Assembly (NCBI GenBank): GCA_001767855.1
Contig: MEMF01000002.1
Span: 101,095 to 165,094, forward strand
DNA length: 64,000 nt
Reading direction: 5' to 3'
Origin: Alphaproteobacteria bacterium RIFCSPHIGHO2_01_FULL_41_14
GTDB taxonomy: Bacteria; Pseudomonadota; Alphaproteobacteria; UBA7879; UBA5542
The first letter of the stretch is position 1. Each line of letters opens with the position of its first letter. A program made the position numbers and the translations under genes. The notes below the pieces were generated by a model. That model worked only from the letters and a program-made list of their open reading frames with translations, made no database searches and had not been told where the DNA came from. Positions 1 through 8,609 of this stretch are shown here, in pieces.

Positions 1-720
1 TTCTATGGTACCAACAAAGACAGACCTTGGTGGCAGAGCTTTTATCAAAATTCTTGCCATGCCAAACACAGGAGCATTCATCATAAAGCGCCTCTCAGGA
101 TTACGGCGTCGCATGACCTGAGCGCCAAAAGAATGAAGATCCATGGAAATTTGTGGAGGCCTCTTTTGAAAAGTGCTCTCTACAGAGTAGGAAATTCCCA
201 TATGGGAGGTTAATAGAGCTTCTTTAGATGATGCAATGGTAACAAACATCTTGATGCTCTGAGCAAAAGGAAATCCCTTTCCATTGGAATAATTTTTCAT
301 ATAGTCCGGGATATGTTGAGGCGCTTCATCACTGGTGATGTAAGCCACCCATACCTCATTATGATTTAGAGAAATTTTGTCTGACTTACTGTCCTCTAAC
401 ACCAATTCAAAATGATGGATTCCTGCCAGCGGAGGGAGTGGCGGAAGAACTTGGCCTGCTTCGTTTTTTCTTGTGGTTTTACGAGAGTCCTTTTCTGCAA
501 ATTGGTGCTGTATTCTTGCATATTGACACCATAAATCAAGATTTCTTCTTGTTACGCGCTCCATGACGAGGAACAAACCAGGATGTTTTGCCATGGGTGC
601 CCAATAGAGTTCGTTGTCTACTTTATGAATACCAGGATAAAGATCTGCTCCAGGATCAGGAATTATGCTGGCCTGTACAAACGAACAAAAGCTAAGGAAA
701 ATAAATAATTTTTTAAGCAC
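1..720 (-). CDS. Secreted hypothetical protein, 3' end cut off by the window
   Basis: An open frame of 240 codons runs from a GTG at 720 to the left edge without a stop, so the C-terminus is missing. An AGGA motif lies about 8 nt before the GTG. The N-terminus is a clear signal peptide: two lysines, then a hydrophobic stretch ending near VQA-S, so the protein is probably exported. The rest is mixed polar sequence with no domain or catalytic motif I recognise. It is divergent from the alternative oxidase gene. I make no functional call; the reading frame is convincing because it is long, has a ribosome site and has a plausible signal peptide. Confidence 0.7.
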   Translation of the reverse strand, partial: MLKKLFIFLSFCSFVQASIIPDPGADLYPGIHKVDNELYWAPMAKHPGLFLVMERVTRRNLDLWCQYARIQHQFAEKDSRKTTRKNEAGQVLPPLPPLAGIHHFELVLEDSKSDKISLNHNEVWVAYITSDEAPQHIPDYMKNYSNGKGFPFAQSIKMFVTIASSKEALLTSHMGISYSVESTFQKRPPQISMDLHSFGAQVMRRRNPERRFMMNAPVFGMARILIKALPPRSVFVGTIE

Positions 721-864
721 GTCACGATTTCCTGTTAAAGATCTTCTTTATACAAAATTTTAATCACTGTTGAAAGTAGTATTTTTTGCTCTTCAAGAAG
801 ATTTTAAAGTAGATTTTCTGGGGTGGTTTTGTATACACTGGTACCATTTGAAATCGGAAGCTTC

Positions 865-1494
865 ATGATTCTTATGATTCCACATTACGCTCTTGACCAT
901 CATCATCGCCCGCTTACCTTTGGGGAAAAAATTGTTCATGGATTGGCAGTCTTTTTACGCATCTTGGCAGATCTCTTTTTCCGTGAGCGTTATGGCCATC
1001 GCGCCGTATTTATTGAAACCATTGCTGCCATTCCCGGCATGGTTGGCGGAGCGCTCTTACATTTTAGATGCCTTCGGAAAATAAAAGAGGATGAGGGGTG
1101 GATTAGACGTCTTTTAGAGGAGGCAGAAAACGAGCGTATGCACCTAATGGCCTTTATTCATATTGCCAAACCCACCTGGCTTGAACGGGTGTTGATTTAT
1201 ATGGTGCAGTTTCTCTTTATAGGTTCTTATTTCCTTTTGTATGTCCTATCCTCTCGGCTCGCCCACCGATTTGTAGGATATCTCGAAGAAGAAGCAATTC
1301 ATAGCTATTCCCAGTATCTCAAAAAAGTTTTGATTGGTGCCATCGAGAATAGTCCCGCCCCTACTTTTGGCATCCAGTACTGGAACTTAAAAAAGAACGC
1401 TCGATTAAGCGATCTTATCATCTCTATTCGTGAAGATGAGAGAACTCACCGGGATGTGAATCATTATTTTTCTGATATTTTAAAAAAACAGTAG
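865..1494 (+). CDS. aox: Alternative oxidase (ubiquinol oxidase, non-electrogenic)
   Basis: The protein carries the full set of di-iron carboxylate motifs of the AOX family in order: IETIAAIPGM, NERMHL, LEEEAIHSY and REDERTHRDVNH. Glutamates and histidines expected to bind iron are all present. AOX transfers electrons from ubiquinol directly to oxygen without pumping protons, at the inner face of the cytoplasmic membrane. Hydrophobic segments after the first and second motifs fit the monotopic membrane-binding helices. An upstream in-frame GTG at 823 exists, but ATG 865 has GGAAG 4 nt upstream and gives the usual short bacterial N-terminus (another ATG is at 874). The gene stands alone between two secreted-protein genes. 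ubiE elsewhere in the window is consistent with a ubiquinone pool. Confidence 0.92.
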   Translation: MILMIPHYALDHHHRPLTFGEKIVHGLAVFLRILADLFFRERYGHRAVFIETIAAIPGMVGGALLHFRCLRKIKEDEGWIRRLLEEAENERMHLMAFIHIAKPTWLERVLIYMVQFLFIGSYFLLYVLSSRLAHRFVGYLEEEAIHSYSQYLKKVLIGAIENSPAPTFGIQYWNLKKNARLSDLIISIREDERTHRDVNHYFSDILKKQ

Positions 1495-1526
1495 GGTATG
1501 CTACGGTCTGTCGAATGGAGTGAATC

Positions 1527-2261
1527 ATGAGTTTATCCAAACTATGGGGATGCCTAACAGCGCTTTTTCTTTTTTTATCTCCTAACCCATCATTTCCTCT
1601 GGTTCAGATAAGTGTTGTTGAACCAAATTTAGAGATAACTTCTGTTCTGTCTTCCAAAAAACTTTTTTCTGTGCCTGCTCGAAAAGGAACGGTGGGAACG
1701 CTCCTGTTCTACGAAAAGAATGGAAAACTGTACATGCTTCTTGGCCGTGAGGATAAGGCAGGTACTTCCTCAAAGGCAGGTCAATATTGTGACCTTGGTG
1801 GTCGTTTAGAATTGGATGGCACTTCTGTCTTTGACAATTTGAAACGAGAATTGATGGAAGAAAGTGCAGGAGCATTTTATTTAACGCGCCAACATCTTTT
1901 ATCCACCATCGTATTATACAAAGAAACGACTTCCCATCGCGATGTATATTATGTTCTCCGCCTTTTGCCTAAAACTGAATTTTTAAGTCAAAGAGACCTA
2001 TACCGCAAACGAGAAGAGGCAAGAATTCAGGGAAAACCTCCATCGTACTTGGAAAAAGATAAGTTTTTATGGATAGAAGTAGAAAGTCTCCTAAAGGCTT
2101 TTCAAAAAACCCGCCGTTATTGGGTAACTGTTCGCGATATTCAAGGACAGACCCATCATATTCGGTTGAGAGAGTTTTTTGCAAACGATTGCCTATCCCA
2201 CCCTGACTTTCAAAAAAGCATAGAGAAATTAAGACCGTCTTTGAAACAGGCTTATCAGTAA
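1527..2261 (+). CDS. Secreted Nudix-like hydrolase, divergent Nudix box
   Basis: The 244-residue protein begins with a hydrophobic segment (about residues 5-25) that looks like a signal peptide. It is followed by a Nudix-type fold core: GLLF-like beta strands, GGRLELDG, then RELMEES. The REx2EE catalytic core is intact. The first glutamate of the canonical box (Gx5E) is replaced, there is one extra residue before RE, and Ala stands where Gly follows EE. Nudix enzymes cleave nucleoside diphosphates linked to another group; the substrate cannot be read here. Export would be unusual for a housekeeping Nudix protein, so a periplasmic or host-directed role is possible (inference). GGAG precedes the ATG by about 7 nt. 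The 3' end overlaps the end of convergent recG by 33 nt. Confidence 0.75.
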   Translation: MSLSKLWGCLTALFLFLSPNPSFPLVQISVVEPNLEITSVLSSKKLFSVPARKGTVGTLLFYEKNGKLYMLLGREDKAGTSSKAGQYCDLGGRLELDGTSVFDNLKRELMEESAGAFYLTRQHLLSTIVLYKETTSHRDVYYVLRLLPKTEFLSQRDLYRKREEARIQGKPPSYLEKDKFLWIEVESLLKAFQKTRRYWVTVRDIQGQTHHIRLREFFANDCLSHPDFQKSIEKLRPSLKQAYQ

Positions 2262-4286
2262 CTTCAAAGCAGGATTTGTATCAATTTCATCTTTTTGTTG
2301 TGCCACCATCTCCCGCGCTAAAAAATAAGCCTCCTGCAGTAAATGCCCCTGGGTTTCAAGCGAGGCGATTTTAAAATCAGGCACCCCACTTTGTTTCGTT
2401 CCTAAAAGATCTCCCACTCCCCGTAATCTTAAATCTTCCTCGGCAATTAGGAATCCATCATCTGTGGCCCGCATGATTGCTAACCGTTTTTTGCCAATGG
2501 CAGAGAGTTGTTTCCCATAAAGCAAGAGACAGGTGGACGATTGATTCCCTCGTCCTACCCGACCTCTGAGCTGATGCAGTTGTGCCAATCCAAACCTCTC
2601 CGCATGCTCAATGATCATGATGGTAGCTTCCGGAATGTGGATGCCGACTTCGATCACCGTGGTGGACACCAAAACGGAACTGGGTCCATTTTTGAAATCT
2701 TGGATCGCTTTTTCTTTTTCTTCCGCAGACATACGTCCATGAATCCATGACACTTTGTCTGCCCCCAACAACCCTTTTAAAATTTCCAGACGTGCTTTGG
2801 TATGGCCCAAGTCTAACGCCTCTGATTCTTCAATTAAGGGGCAGACCCAATAAATCTTTTGTCCTTCTGAGACCGCTCTCTTCAGAGCTTCATGCACGTC
2901 TCTAAGACGCTCTAAGGACAGAACCTTCGTCTGAATGGGCAGTCTATTTTTGGGCTTTTCCTTTAAAAGAGAAATATCCAAATCACCGTAAAGCGTCAAA
3001 GCCAAAGAGCGGGGGATGGGTGTGGCTGACATAACAAGGACATTCACCCCTTCTCCTTTGTTGATAAGGCGCTGACGCTGCGCAACCCCAAATCGATGCT
3101 GCTCATCAATCACCACAAACCCCAAGCGATGAAAAACCATTTCCTCCTCAAGAAGGGTATGGGTCCCAATGGCAATCTGAATGGCGCCCGTCTCTAGGTC
3201 ATGACGCAAAGATTCTTTTTCTTTTTTGGGAGCTCTTCCTAAAAATAATCCCAAAGTAACCCCTGTGCCCTTTAAAAAAGAACGAAGCGTTTCATAATGC
3301 TGCTGCGCCAAAATTTCTGTGGGTACCAATAAAGCGCACTGCCCCCCTGATTCCACCACTTGGAGCATAGCCAACAAGGCAACGATTGTTTTCCCACTTC
3401 CCACATCTCCTTGTAAAAGACGCATCATGGCAGTGGAATTTTTTAATTCCGCAGAAAGAGTTTTTAACACCTCTTCTTGATCATGGGTCAGCTGGAAAGG
3501 CAACCCTTGGTATACTTTTGAGGCTAGTTTCTTTGTTCCCTCAAACACTTGCCCTGGTTTCTTGAGGTAGGTCTTGCGAAATAAGGAAAGGCTAATCTGA
3601 TAAGCCAACAACTCATCAAATGCCAACCGTTCACGATGTGGCGCACTGGGCAGCACATCGCTCTCTTCGGTGGGATGATGGCCTCTGAGCATTGCGTCTT
3701 TCCAAGCAGGCCATTGATGCTTGGTCAAAACAGAATCAGGTAACCACTCCGGTAAATCCGGCAATCGGCTGAGGGCACCCTTTAGAATTTTCCGATAACT
3801 GTTTTGAGAGATACCCGCCGTTAAGCTATAAATGGGAAACATGCCTTCCCACTCTGATCGCGCTTTTTTATCCCCCATATAGTCCGGATGAATGATCTGA
3901 AGACCTGCCGCCGTCCGATCCAATACCCCACAAATCAACCGAGATTCTCCCACAGGAAGTGCCTGCTGAAGGTAGGGTTTCTGGGCATGAAAAAAGACAA
4001 GAGATAACATCTGATTGTTTTGGTCACATAGGACACGGTACGGCTGCTGCCGTCTTTGAGGCGTCATATGGGCGACCACCCTTACTTCACAAGAGACGAG
4101 CCCTTTAGAGGGAGCATGGGTAAGGGTCTCATAAAATACTCTTGTTTCTAAATGGGTAGGAAAGGACCATAAAAGATCTAGAATCCGAGGCGTGCCAAAT
4201 TTTTGCAATCGACTGGCGGTTTTTACTCCCACAAAAGGAAGACCTTCTACGGAGGCAAATAAGGGAGATAAAATTAAAGGACGCAT
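2229..4286 (-). CDS. recG: ATP-dependent DNA helicase RecG
   Basis: RecG is a superfamily 2 helicase that regresses stalled replication forks and processes recombination intermediates. The sequence shows the N-terminal wedge (FVGVKTASRLQKFG), Walker A GDVGSGKT, the DEQHRFG box, SATPIPRSL and the C-terminal QLRGRVGRG motif. Length (about 685 residues) is normal. A longer frame begins at 4322, but the ATG at 4286 gives the typical MRPLILSPLF start. The upstream candidate would begin only 13 nt after the rpsU terminator and has no ribosome site. The gene lies last in a run of minus-strand translation and repair genes, and its 3' end overlaps the convergent Nudix gene. Confidence 0.95.
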   Translation of the reverse strand: MRPLILSPLFASVEGLPFVGVKTASRLQKFGTPRILDLLWSFPTHLETRVFYETLTHAPSKGLVSCEVRVVAHMTPQRRQQPYRVLCDQNNQMLSLVFFHAQKPYLQQALPVGESRLICGVLDRTAAGLQIIHPDYMGDKKARSEWEGMFPIYSLTAGISQNSYRKILKGALSRLPDLPEWLPDSVLTKHQWPAWKDAMLRGHHPTEESDVLPSAPHRERLAFDELLAYQISLSLFRKTYLKKPGQVFEGTKKLASKVYQGLPFQLTHDQEEVLKTLSAELKNSTAMMRLLQGDVGSGKTIVALLAMLQVVESGGQCALLVPTEILAQQHYETLRSFLKGTGVTLGLFLGRAPKKEKESLRHDLETGAIQIAIGTHTLLEEEMVFHRLGFVVIDEQHRFGVAQRQRLINKGEGVNVLVMSATPIPRSLALTLYGDLDISLLKEKPKNRLPIQTKVLSLERLRDVHEALKRAVSEGQKIYWVCPLIEESEALDLGHTKARLEILKGLLGADKVSWIHGRMSAEEKEKAIQDFKNGPSSVLVSTTVIEVGIHIPEATIMIIEHAERFGLAQLHQLRGRVGRGNQSSTCLLLYGKQLSAIGKKRLAIMRATDDGFLIAEEDLRLRGVGDLLGTKQSGVPDFKIASLETQGHLLQEAYFLAREMVAQQKDEIDTNPALKLLISLFQRRS

Positions 4287-4334
4287 TTCTCTATTTGTAA
4301 AAGTGTTCTCACAGAATAACAAGCCCCAGAAATA

Positions 4335-4360
4335 AGAAACCCGCCGTTCGGCGGGTTTCT
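4335..4360 (-). terminator. Rho-independent terminator after rpsU
   Basis: A perfect 11-bp stem (AGAAACCCGCC/GGCGGGTTTCT) with a 4-nt loop lies 3 nt after the rpsU stop codon, followed on the minus strand by the T-rich TTATTTCT. It separates rpsU from recG, so recG should have its own promoter or rely on readthrough. Confidence 0.85.
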
Positions 4361-4363
4361 CGT

Positions 4364-4567
4364 TTAGAATCCTTCGCGTTCCATGCGCTTTCTCAGAAGC
4401 TTTCGAAAACGGCGGCCTGCCTCCGCTTTCTCCCGCACCCGGCGTTCTGAAGGCTTTTCAAAACTACGGCGCATTTTCATCTCACGGAAAACACCTTCGC
4501 GTTGAAGTTTCTTCTTCAGAACACGCATAGCTTGTTCTAAATTGTTTTCATGAACAATAACTCGCAA
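4364..4567 (-). CDS. rpsU: 30S ribosomal protein bS21
   Basis: bS21 is a small basic protein of the 30S subunit platform near the 3' end of 16S rRNA. The family pattern is clear: VxxNNxxQAxRxLKKKxQREGxFREMKxRxxFEKPSExRxREKAEA. The frame can be extended to a GTG at 4576, but AGGAA directly abuts that codon, leaving no spacing. The TTG at 4567 lies 9-10 nt after the same AGGAA and yields MRVIVHENN, aligning exactly with the MxVxVRDNN start of the family. I therefore prefer the TTG start (67 residues). The gene is followed by a strong terminator. Confidence 0.93.
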   Translation of the reverse strand: MRVIVHENNLEQAMRVLKKKLQREGVFREMKMRRSFEKPSERRVREKAEAGRRFRKLLRKRMEREGF

Positions 4568-4638
4568 AAAAATCACTTCCTTTCTGGTTAGTGTGCTCTA
4601 TATATAGCGATCTTTGATGAAAATTTCAAATAAAACGA

Positions 4639-4670
4639 AAGCCTGAAGAGAAATGAATATCCTCAGGCTT
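4639..4670 (-). terminator. Rho-independent terminator after ihfB
   Basis: An 8-bp stem, AAGCCTGA with TCAGGCTT, lies 12 nt after the ihfB stop. On the minus strand it is followed by TTCGTTTTATTTG, a T-rich tail. The loop is about 16 nt and can be shortened by further G-U/G-C pairs. Confidence 0.7.
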
Positions 4671-4681
4671 CTAAAACTTTA

Positions 4682-4963
4682 TTAGAGATTATTTAGGTTT
4701 TGCAATAATGGCTTTCCTGGCCGGAAAGAAGGCACATGGCGCGAATCTACATGAATGGAACTTCCATCCCTCGGATCAATCCCGACGCGCTCTTTTCTCT
4801 TCTTCACAGAAAAGGCCCCAAAACCACGAAGTTCTACCCGTTTTCCTTTTTCAAGGGCATGGGAAATCTCTTCGAAAATTACCGCTACGATTTTCTCGAT
4901 TTCCCGCGGAGAAGAATGTGGCATTCTTTCTGTTAGTCTCACTGCAAGTTCTGATCTAGTCAT
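4682..4963 (-). CDS. ihfB: Integration host factor beta subunit
   Basis: This is a 93-residue HU/IHF-fold DNA-bending protein. IHF-beta rather than HU is indicated by the start MTRSELAVRL, the core KRVELRGFGAFSVKKR and the arm-to-end segment HVPSFRPGKPL, which match the HimD/IhfB pattern. It works as a heterodimer with IHF-alpha (not in this window) to bend DNA at promoters and the origin. It sits between argS and rpsU on the same strand with its own terminator. Confidence 0.92.
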   Translation of the reverse strand: MTRSELAVRLTERMPHSSPREIEKIVAVIFEEISHALEKGKRVELRGFGAFSVKKRKERVGIDPRDGSSIHVDSRHVPSFRPGKPLLQNLNNL

Positions 4964-5067
4964 GCTATACTCCCTTTTCTGCTTGTTATGATTTTCTCAT
5001 AATGATCTTGTTTTTTTTGTATGTCAACAAATTGGATTTTTTTATTGAATTATTTATTAAGTTCTTA

Positions 5068-6810
5068 CTACATCTTAGAAACAGGCATAATACCTAAAAG
5101 ATTCAATATTGTATTAAGCGTTTTTGACACTTGCTCACACAAGAATAATCGCGTTTCTTTTTTGGTCTTATCTTCCTCGTGCAAAATGGGGCAAGCTTGG
5201 TAAAAACGGCTGAAAGTTTGAGCCAACTCAAAAGCATAATCACAGAGAATATGAGGAGATAAGTTTTTATACGCCCGATCAATGACCTCTTCGGCTTGCA
5301 GGGTTTTTAACAAGGTGTCTCGCTCTTGAGATAAAAGAACCTCTCCTTTAAGGCTCGGCGTTTTAATATCTGATTTTTCCAAAATAGACATAACGCGCAC
5401 CAACGCATAAAGAAGATAAGGGCCTGTTTTCCCTTCAAAACTCATAAATTTTTTTAAATCAAATTGGTAGTTCTGAACAGGATTATGCTGTAAATCTGCA
5501 AATTTAAGGGCGGCAATACCTATTTTTTCTGCAATTTCTTCCCGTTCATCTTCTGAAAAATTATCCTTCTCGCTCGTTTCAGACATTTTTCTGAGGGCTT
5601 CTTCTTTAAGACTGTCTATCAAATCTTCCAACCGCATCGTCCCCCCTAAACGGGTTTTGAAAGGTTTATTGTCAGCACCATTCATCGTACCGAACCCAAT
5701 AAAATCTGTTTTGACAGTATATCCTAATTTTTTGGCAGCACGGAAAACCTGTTCGAAATGAAGGCTTTGCCGACCATCCACCACATAAATAATGTGATCG
5801 GCTTTAAATGTGTGGACGCGCTCATCCAAAGTTGCCAAGTCAGTGGTTGAGTACAAAAATCCCCCGTCTGATTTCTTTAAAATGAGGGGTGGCATTTCTT
5901 TTTTATCCTCTTCTTCCACCAGGGAGATAACCAGAGCACCTTGGCTTTCTTGGACAACCCCCTTCCTTTCAAAAGATTGTATTAACTCTGGGATTCTTTG
6001 TTGATACCGACTTTCTCCAAACCATTGGTCAAAGGAAACTCCTAATCGACCAAAGTTTTTCTTCATATCTTCCATAGAAATGGTCACAAAGTGCTGCCAT
6101 AGCGCTCTGTATCCAGGACGGCCCTGTTGCAATTCGTAAGTCGCCTCTCGCGCCTCAGCTGCTAAAGACTCATTAGCCGCGCAAGCAGCCGAAATCTCAG
6201 GGTAAATTTCTTGAAGACCCTCTAAGGAGACCGGAGATTTTTCAGGATAAGGCCCCTGAAACGAAGAGTCAAAGTAGGGTAAGTCAGGGTGTTTATGCTT
6301 TAAGGCAATGATAAGCATTCCCATCTGCGTACCCCAATCCCCCAAATGAATGTCAGCAATAACGGGATGGCCTTTATAGCGATAAAGACGCTTCAAACAC
6401 TCCCCAATAATACCGGACCTTAAATGCCCCACATGCAGAGGCTTGGCTACATTCGGACCTCCATAATCAAAAATTACCGTTTCCAAAGGAACCTTTGGAA
6501 TCTTAGAAGATCTTTTAAGAGCGTTCCTTAAAAATTGATCTGATAACTTAAAATTTAAAAACCCAGGCCCTGCCACAAATATTTTGACATCCGGCAAGGC
6601 ACCTGAGAGGTGTTTTTGAAGATCGATAGCGATTTCTTGAGGATTTTGACCAATCTTTTTCCCAATAGATAAGGCCGCGTTACACTGATAATCAGATAAA
6701 TCAGGTCTGTCGGAAGCTTTCACAGTTGCTGCAGCTCGTTGGTCTTGAAACCCCAAAGCTTGAAAAGCGGAATAGACTTTTTGTGTTAATTGCGTTTCTA
6801 TTGAAACCAT
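5068..6810 (-). CDS. argS: Arginyl-tRNA synthetase
   Basis: A class I aminoacyl-tRNA synthetase that charges tRNA-Arg. The 580-residue protein has the ArgS N-terminal additional domain, the HIGH-type motif HVGH at residues 126-129 within PNVAKPLHVGHLRSG, the GDWGTQMGML segment and the C-terminal DALR-type anticodon-binding domain ending LLGIMPVSKM. The usual KMSK lysine motif is replaced by a GTRLGGT-like loop, as in many ArgS. Length is normal. It lies 67 nt downstream of rpsD on the same strand. Confidence 0.96.
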   Translation of the reverse strand: MVSIETQLTQKVYSAFQALGFQDQRAAATVKASDRPDLSDYQCNAALSIGKKIGQNPQEIAIDLQKHLSGALPDVKIFVAGPGFLNFKLSDQFLRNALKRSSKIPKVPLETVIFDYGGPNVAKPLHVGHLRSGIIGECLKRLYRYKGHPVIADIHLGDWGTQMGMLIIALKHKHPDLPYFDSSFQGPYPEKSPVSLEGLQEIYPEISAACAANESLAAEAREATYELQQGRPGYRALWQHFVTISMEDMKKNFGRLGVSFDQWFGESRYQQRIPELIQSFERKGVVQESQGALVISLVEEEDKKEMPPLILKKSDGGFLYSTTDLATLDERVHTFKADHIIYVVDGRQSLHFEQVFRAAKKLGYTVKTDFIGFGTMNGADNKPFKTRLGGTMRLEDLIDSLKEEALRKMSETSEKDNFSEDEREEIAEKIGIAALKFADLQHNPVQNYQFDLKKFMSFEGKTGPYLLYALVRVMSILEKSDIKTPSLKGEVLLSQERDTLLKTLQAEEVIDRAYKNLSPHILCDYAFELAQTFSRFYQACPILHEEDKTKKETRLFLCEQVSKTLNTILNLLGIMPVSKM

Positions 6811-6877
6811 TGCTTATCAATCATCAGCGGATAGACCAGAAATTCTCTATCTCTCATCCCCTAGATTATTAATCTGA

Positions 6878-7498
6878 TTATCGAGAATAAAACTCGATAA
6901 CCAAATTAGGCTCCATTTGAACGGGGTACGGAACATCTGCAAGGGTAGGAACTCGAAGGAACTTTCCTTTCATCCCCTTGGAGTCTGATTCGATATAAGT
7001 TGGAACTTCTCGTTCTCCCGCTTTAAGGGATTCAAGAACCATCGGAATCTCACGAGACTTTTCTTTAAGCTCAACCACATCCCCCTCTTGTACATGATAG
7101 GAAGGGATATTAATACGGCGACCATTTACACGAATATGGCCATGACTCACAAACTGACGAGCCGCAAACACCGTTGGGACAAACCCCAGACGATACACAA
7201 CAGCATCCAAACGACGCTCTAGCAATCCAATTAAGTTCTCGCCTGTATCTCCTCGCGCAGAAGCTGCCTTTTCGAAAAGACGGCGGAACTGTTTTTCGCC
7301 AATGTTGCCATAATAGCCTTTTAATTTTTGCTTAGCAGTTAGCTGAACTCCATAATCCGTTGGCTTCTTTTTACGACCCATTTGACCGTGTTGACCTGGC
7401 CCATAGGTGCGCACATTAACAGGGCTTTTAGGTCTTCCCCACAAGTTCAACCCCAACCGACGGTTTATCTTATATTTTGTCTCTAAACGCTTACTCAT
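6878..7498 (-). CDS. rpsD: 30S ribosomal protein uS4
   Basis: uS4 is a primary 16S rRNA-binding protein of the 30S subunit body. The 206-residue protein shows the conserved N-terminal [13 protein letters not shown] and GQHGQ region and the S4 RNA-binding domain ([12 protein letters not shown], then [11 protein letters not shown]). As in many alphaproteobacteria it is outside an alpha operon (no rpoA or rpsK nearby). It heads a minus-strand run with argS; 248 nt separate it from divergent pal. Confidence 0.97.
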   Translation of the reverse strand: MSKRLETKYKINRRLGLNLWGRPKSPVNVRTYGPGQHGQMGRKKKPTDYGVQLTAKQKLKGYYGNIGEKQFRRLFEKAASARGDTGENLIGLLERRLDAVVYRLGFVPTVFAARQFVSHGHIRVNGRRINIPSYHVQEGDVVELKEKSREIPMVLESLKAGEREVPTYIESDSKGMKGKFLRVPTLADVPYPVQMEPNLVIEFYSR

Positions 7499-7683
7499 TC
7501 TAATCTGTTCCTAAAAATCTAAATTAAAGAAATCCATACATCGTTCAATGCTGCTTCTTAAACGAACGGCTATGTCTAACCCAATTCTAGAAAAATGTCA
7601 AATATTTATTAGGGTTTCTGGTTAAGTTTTCTCACCATCTATCAGTTTTGAGGGTGGCCCTGAAGTGAACCCATTCCTCAATC

Positions 7684-7712
7684 TTTACACTTCATTTTTT
7701 TTGTCCTATACT
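7684..7712 (+). promoter_or_regulatory. Sigma70-type promoter of pal
   Basis: TTTACA (7684-7689) and TATACT (7707-7712) are separated by exactly 17 nt and lie 35 nt before the pal start codon. Both hexamers match the sigma70 consensus at most positions. Confidence 0.65.
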
Positions 7713-7746
7713 CGTATCAAATAAGTATTTTAATAGAGGTAAAATT

Positions 7747-8241
7747 ATGTATAAAGCTTTGTCTGCTCTTTCTCTTATCCTTCTGCTTGCGTCTTGTAAG
7801 TGTTTCAAAGAAGGATGCGACTCTTCTAGTATGAACGATAAAACTTATAATGACTGCCGGGATCGACTCAGCCAAAATGGTGTATTAACTGACAAGGATG
7901 GTCGCATATTGGTGTCCGACCGCACATTTTTTGCGTACGATCGTTATGACTTAACTGCAAGCGACAAAAAAACGCTAAAAGGACAGGCTGCATGGATGAT
8001 GTCTCACCCAGATGCTAATATCACAATGACAGGACACTGTGACGAACGCGGCACAAGGGAATACAACATTGGGCTCGGCGAACGACGTGCAGCAGCAGCG
8101 CGGGACTATCTCGTTGCTCAAGGAGTAAGCCCTAATCGTATTACTGTTATTAGCAAAGGAAAAGATGATCCTATTGTTGCTGGATCATCCGAAGAAGCAT
8201 GGGCTCAAAATCGTGTTGCCATTCTAGCTTCGAATTCTTAA
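7747..8241 (+). CDS. pal: Peptidoglycan-associated lipoprotein Pal
   Basis: An outer-membrane lipoprotein that anchors the outer membrane to peptidoglycan as part of the Tol-Pal system. The N-terminus is a lipoprotein signal with lipobox cysteine C17 (LASC). The C-terminal half is an OmpA-like domain with the diaminopimelate-binding pattern TGHCDERGTREYNIGLGERRA. At 164 residues it is a normal Pal length. GAGG lies 7 nt before the ATG. It is not next to tolB, tolQ or tolR here, so the tol-pal cluster appears split, with pal under its own promoter and terminator. Confidence 0.92.
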   Translation: MYKALSALSLILLLASCKCFKEGCDSSSMNDKTYNDCRDRLSQNGVLTDKDGRILVSDRTFFAYDRYDLTASDKKTLKGQAAWMMSHPDANITMTGHCDERGTREYNIGLGERRAAAARDYLVAQGVSPNRITVISKGKDDPIVAGSSEEAWAQNRVAILASNS

Positions 8242-8259
8242 ATAATATTCTTAAATTGC

Positions 8260-8297
8260 GGCCGTGGGCTTAAAAACCTGCGGCTGTATGCTTTTTT
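8260..8297 (+). terminator. Probable terminator after pal
   Basis: GCCGTGGG (8261-8268) pairs with CCTGCGGC (8277-8284), with two G-U pairs and an 8-nt loop. A run of six T follows at 8292-8297. The T run is 7 nt from the stem, so strength is uncertain. Confidence 0.5.
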
Positions 8298-8417
8298 CCT
8301 TCCCCCACAATAACCCCATCCTTCCTTAGAATAACTGAATAATTAGAAAAAAGAGTTTTTTTAAACTTTGTTAACCGTTCTATTGAGATTAGGTTCACAG
8401 TCAGGAGACACGGGTAA

Positions 8418-8567
8418 ATGGCTTTTATATCTCAAAAAAACCAGGAAAGACGGCAAGCAAGCCTCAGCGGGACAGTGCCCGGTCTTCCTTCAAATAGGGG
8501 CTTTATGCCCTCTTTAACGAAAACTGAATTTACTCTTTTTCTAGAAATAAACAAAGGTGTTGAATGA
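8418..8567 (+). CDS. Possible small protein (49 aa), unrecognised
   Basis: The 395 nt between pal and the HTH-receiver gene hold one small frame with an ATG at 8418 preceded by AGGAG at 8403-8407 (10-nt spacing), ending in TGA at 8565-8567. The product is hydrophilic (starts MAFISQKNQERRQ) with no recognisable domain. The same stretch folds on paper into GC-rich stems (AGGAAAGAC with GTCTTCCT; GGGC with GCCC near 8498-8512), so a structured RNA is an equal alternative. Nothing else gene-like is visible in the gap. Confidence 0.25.
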   Translation: MAFISQKNQERRQASLSGTVPGLPSNRGFMPSLTKTEFTLFLEINKGVE

Positions 8568-8585
8568 TTTAGGTCTATTTGATAG

Positions 8586-8609
8586 TTTGTTCTATATTTG
8601 TTCTATAAT
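8586..8609 (+). promoter_or_regulatory. Tandem 11-bp repeat overlapping a -10 box (probable operator)
   Basis: TTTGTTCTATA occurs twice in immediate tandem (8586-8596 and 8597-8607). The second copy runs into TATAAT (8604-8609), a perfect -10 hexamer 27 nt before the start codon of the HTH-receiver gene. One repeat per helical turn overlapping the -10 suggests a repressor site, possibly autoregulatory (inference). No clear -35 at 17 nt is visible; TTGATA lies 19 nt upstream. Confidence 0.55.

Noticed and set aside
823..864. GTG start at 823 for the alternative oxidase
   Set aside because: It adds 14 residues not typical of bacterial AOX, and ATG 865 has a better ribosome site.
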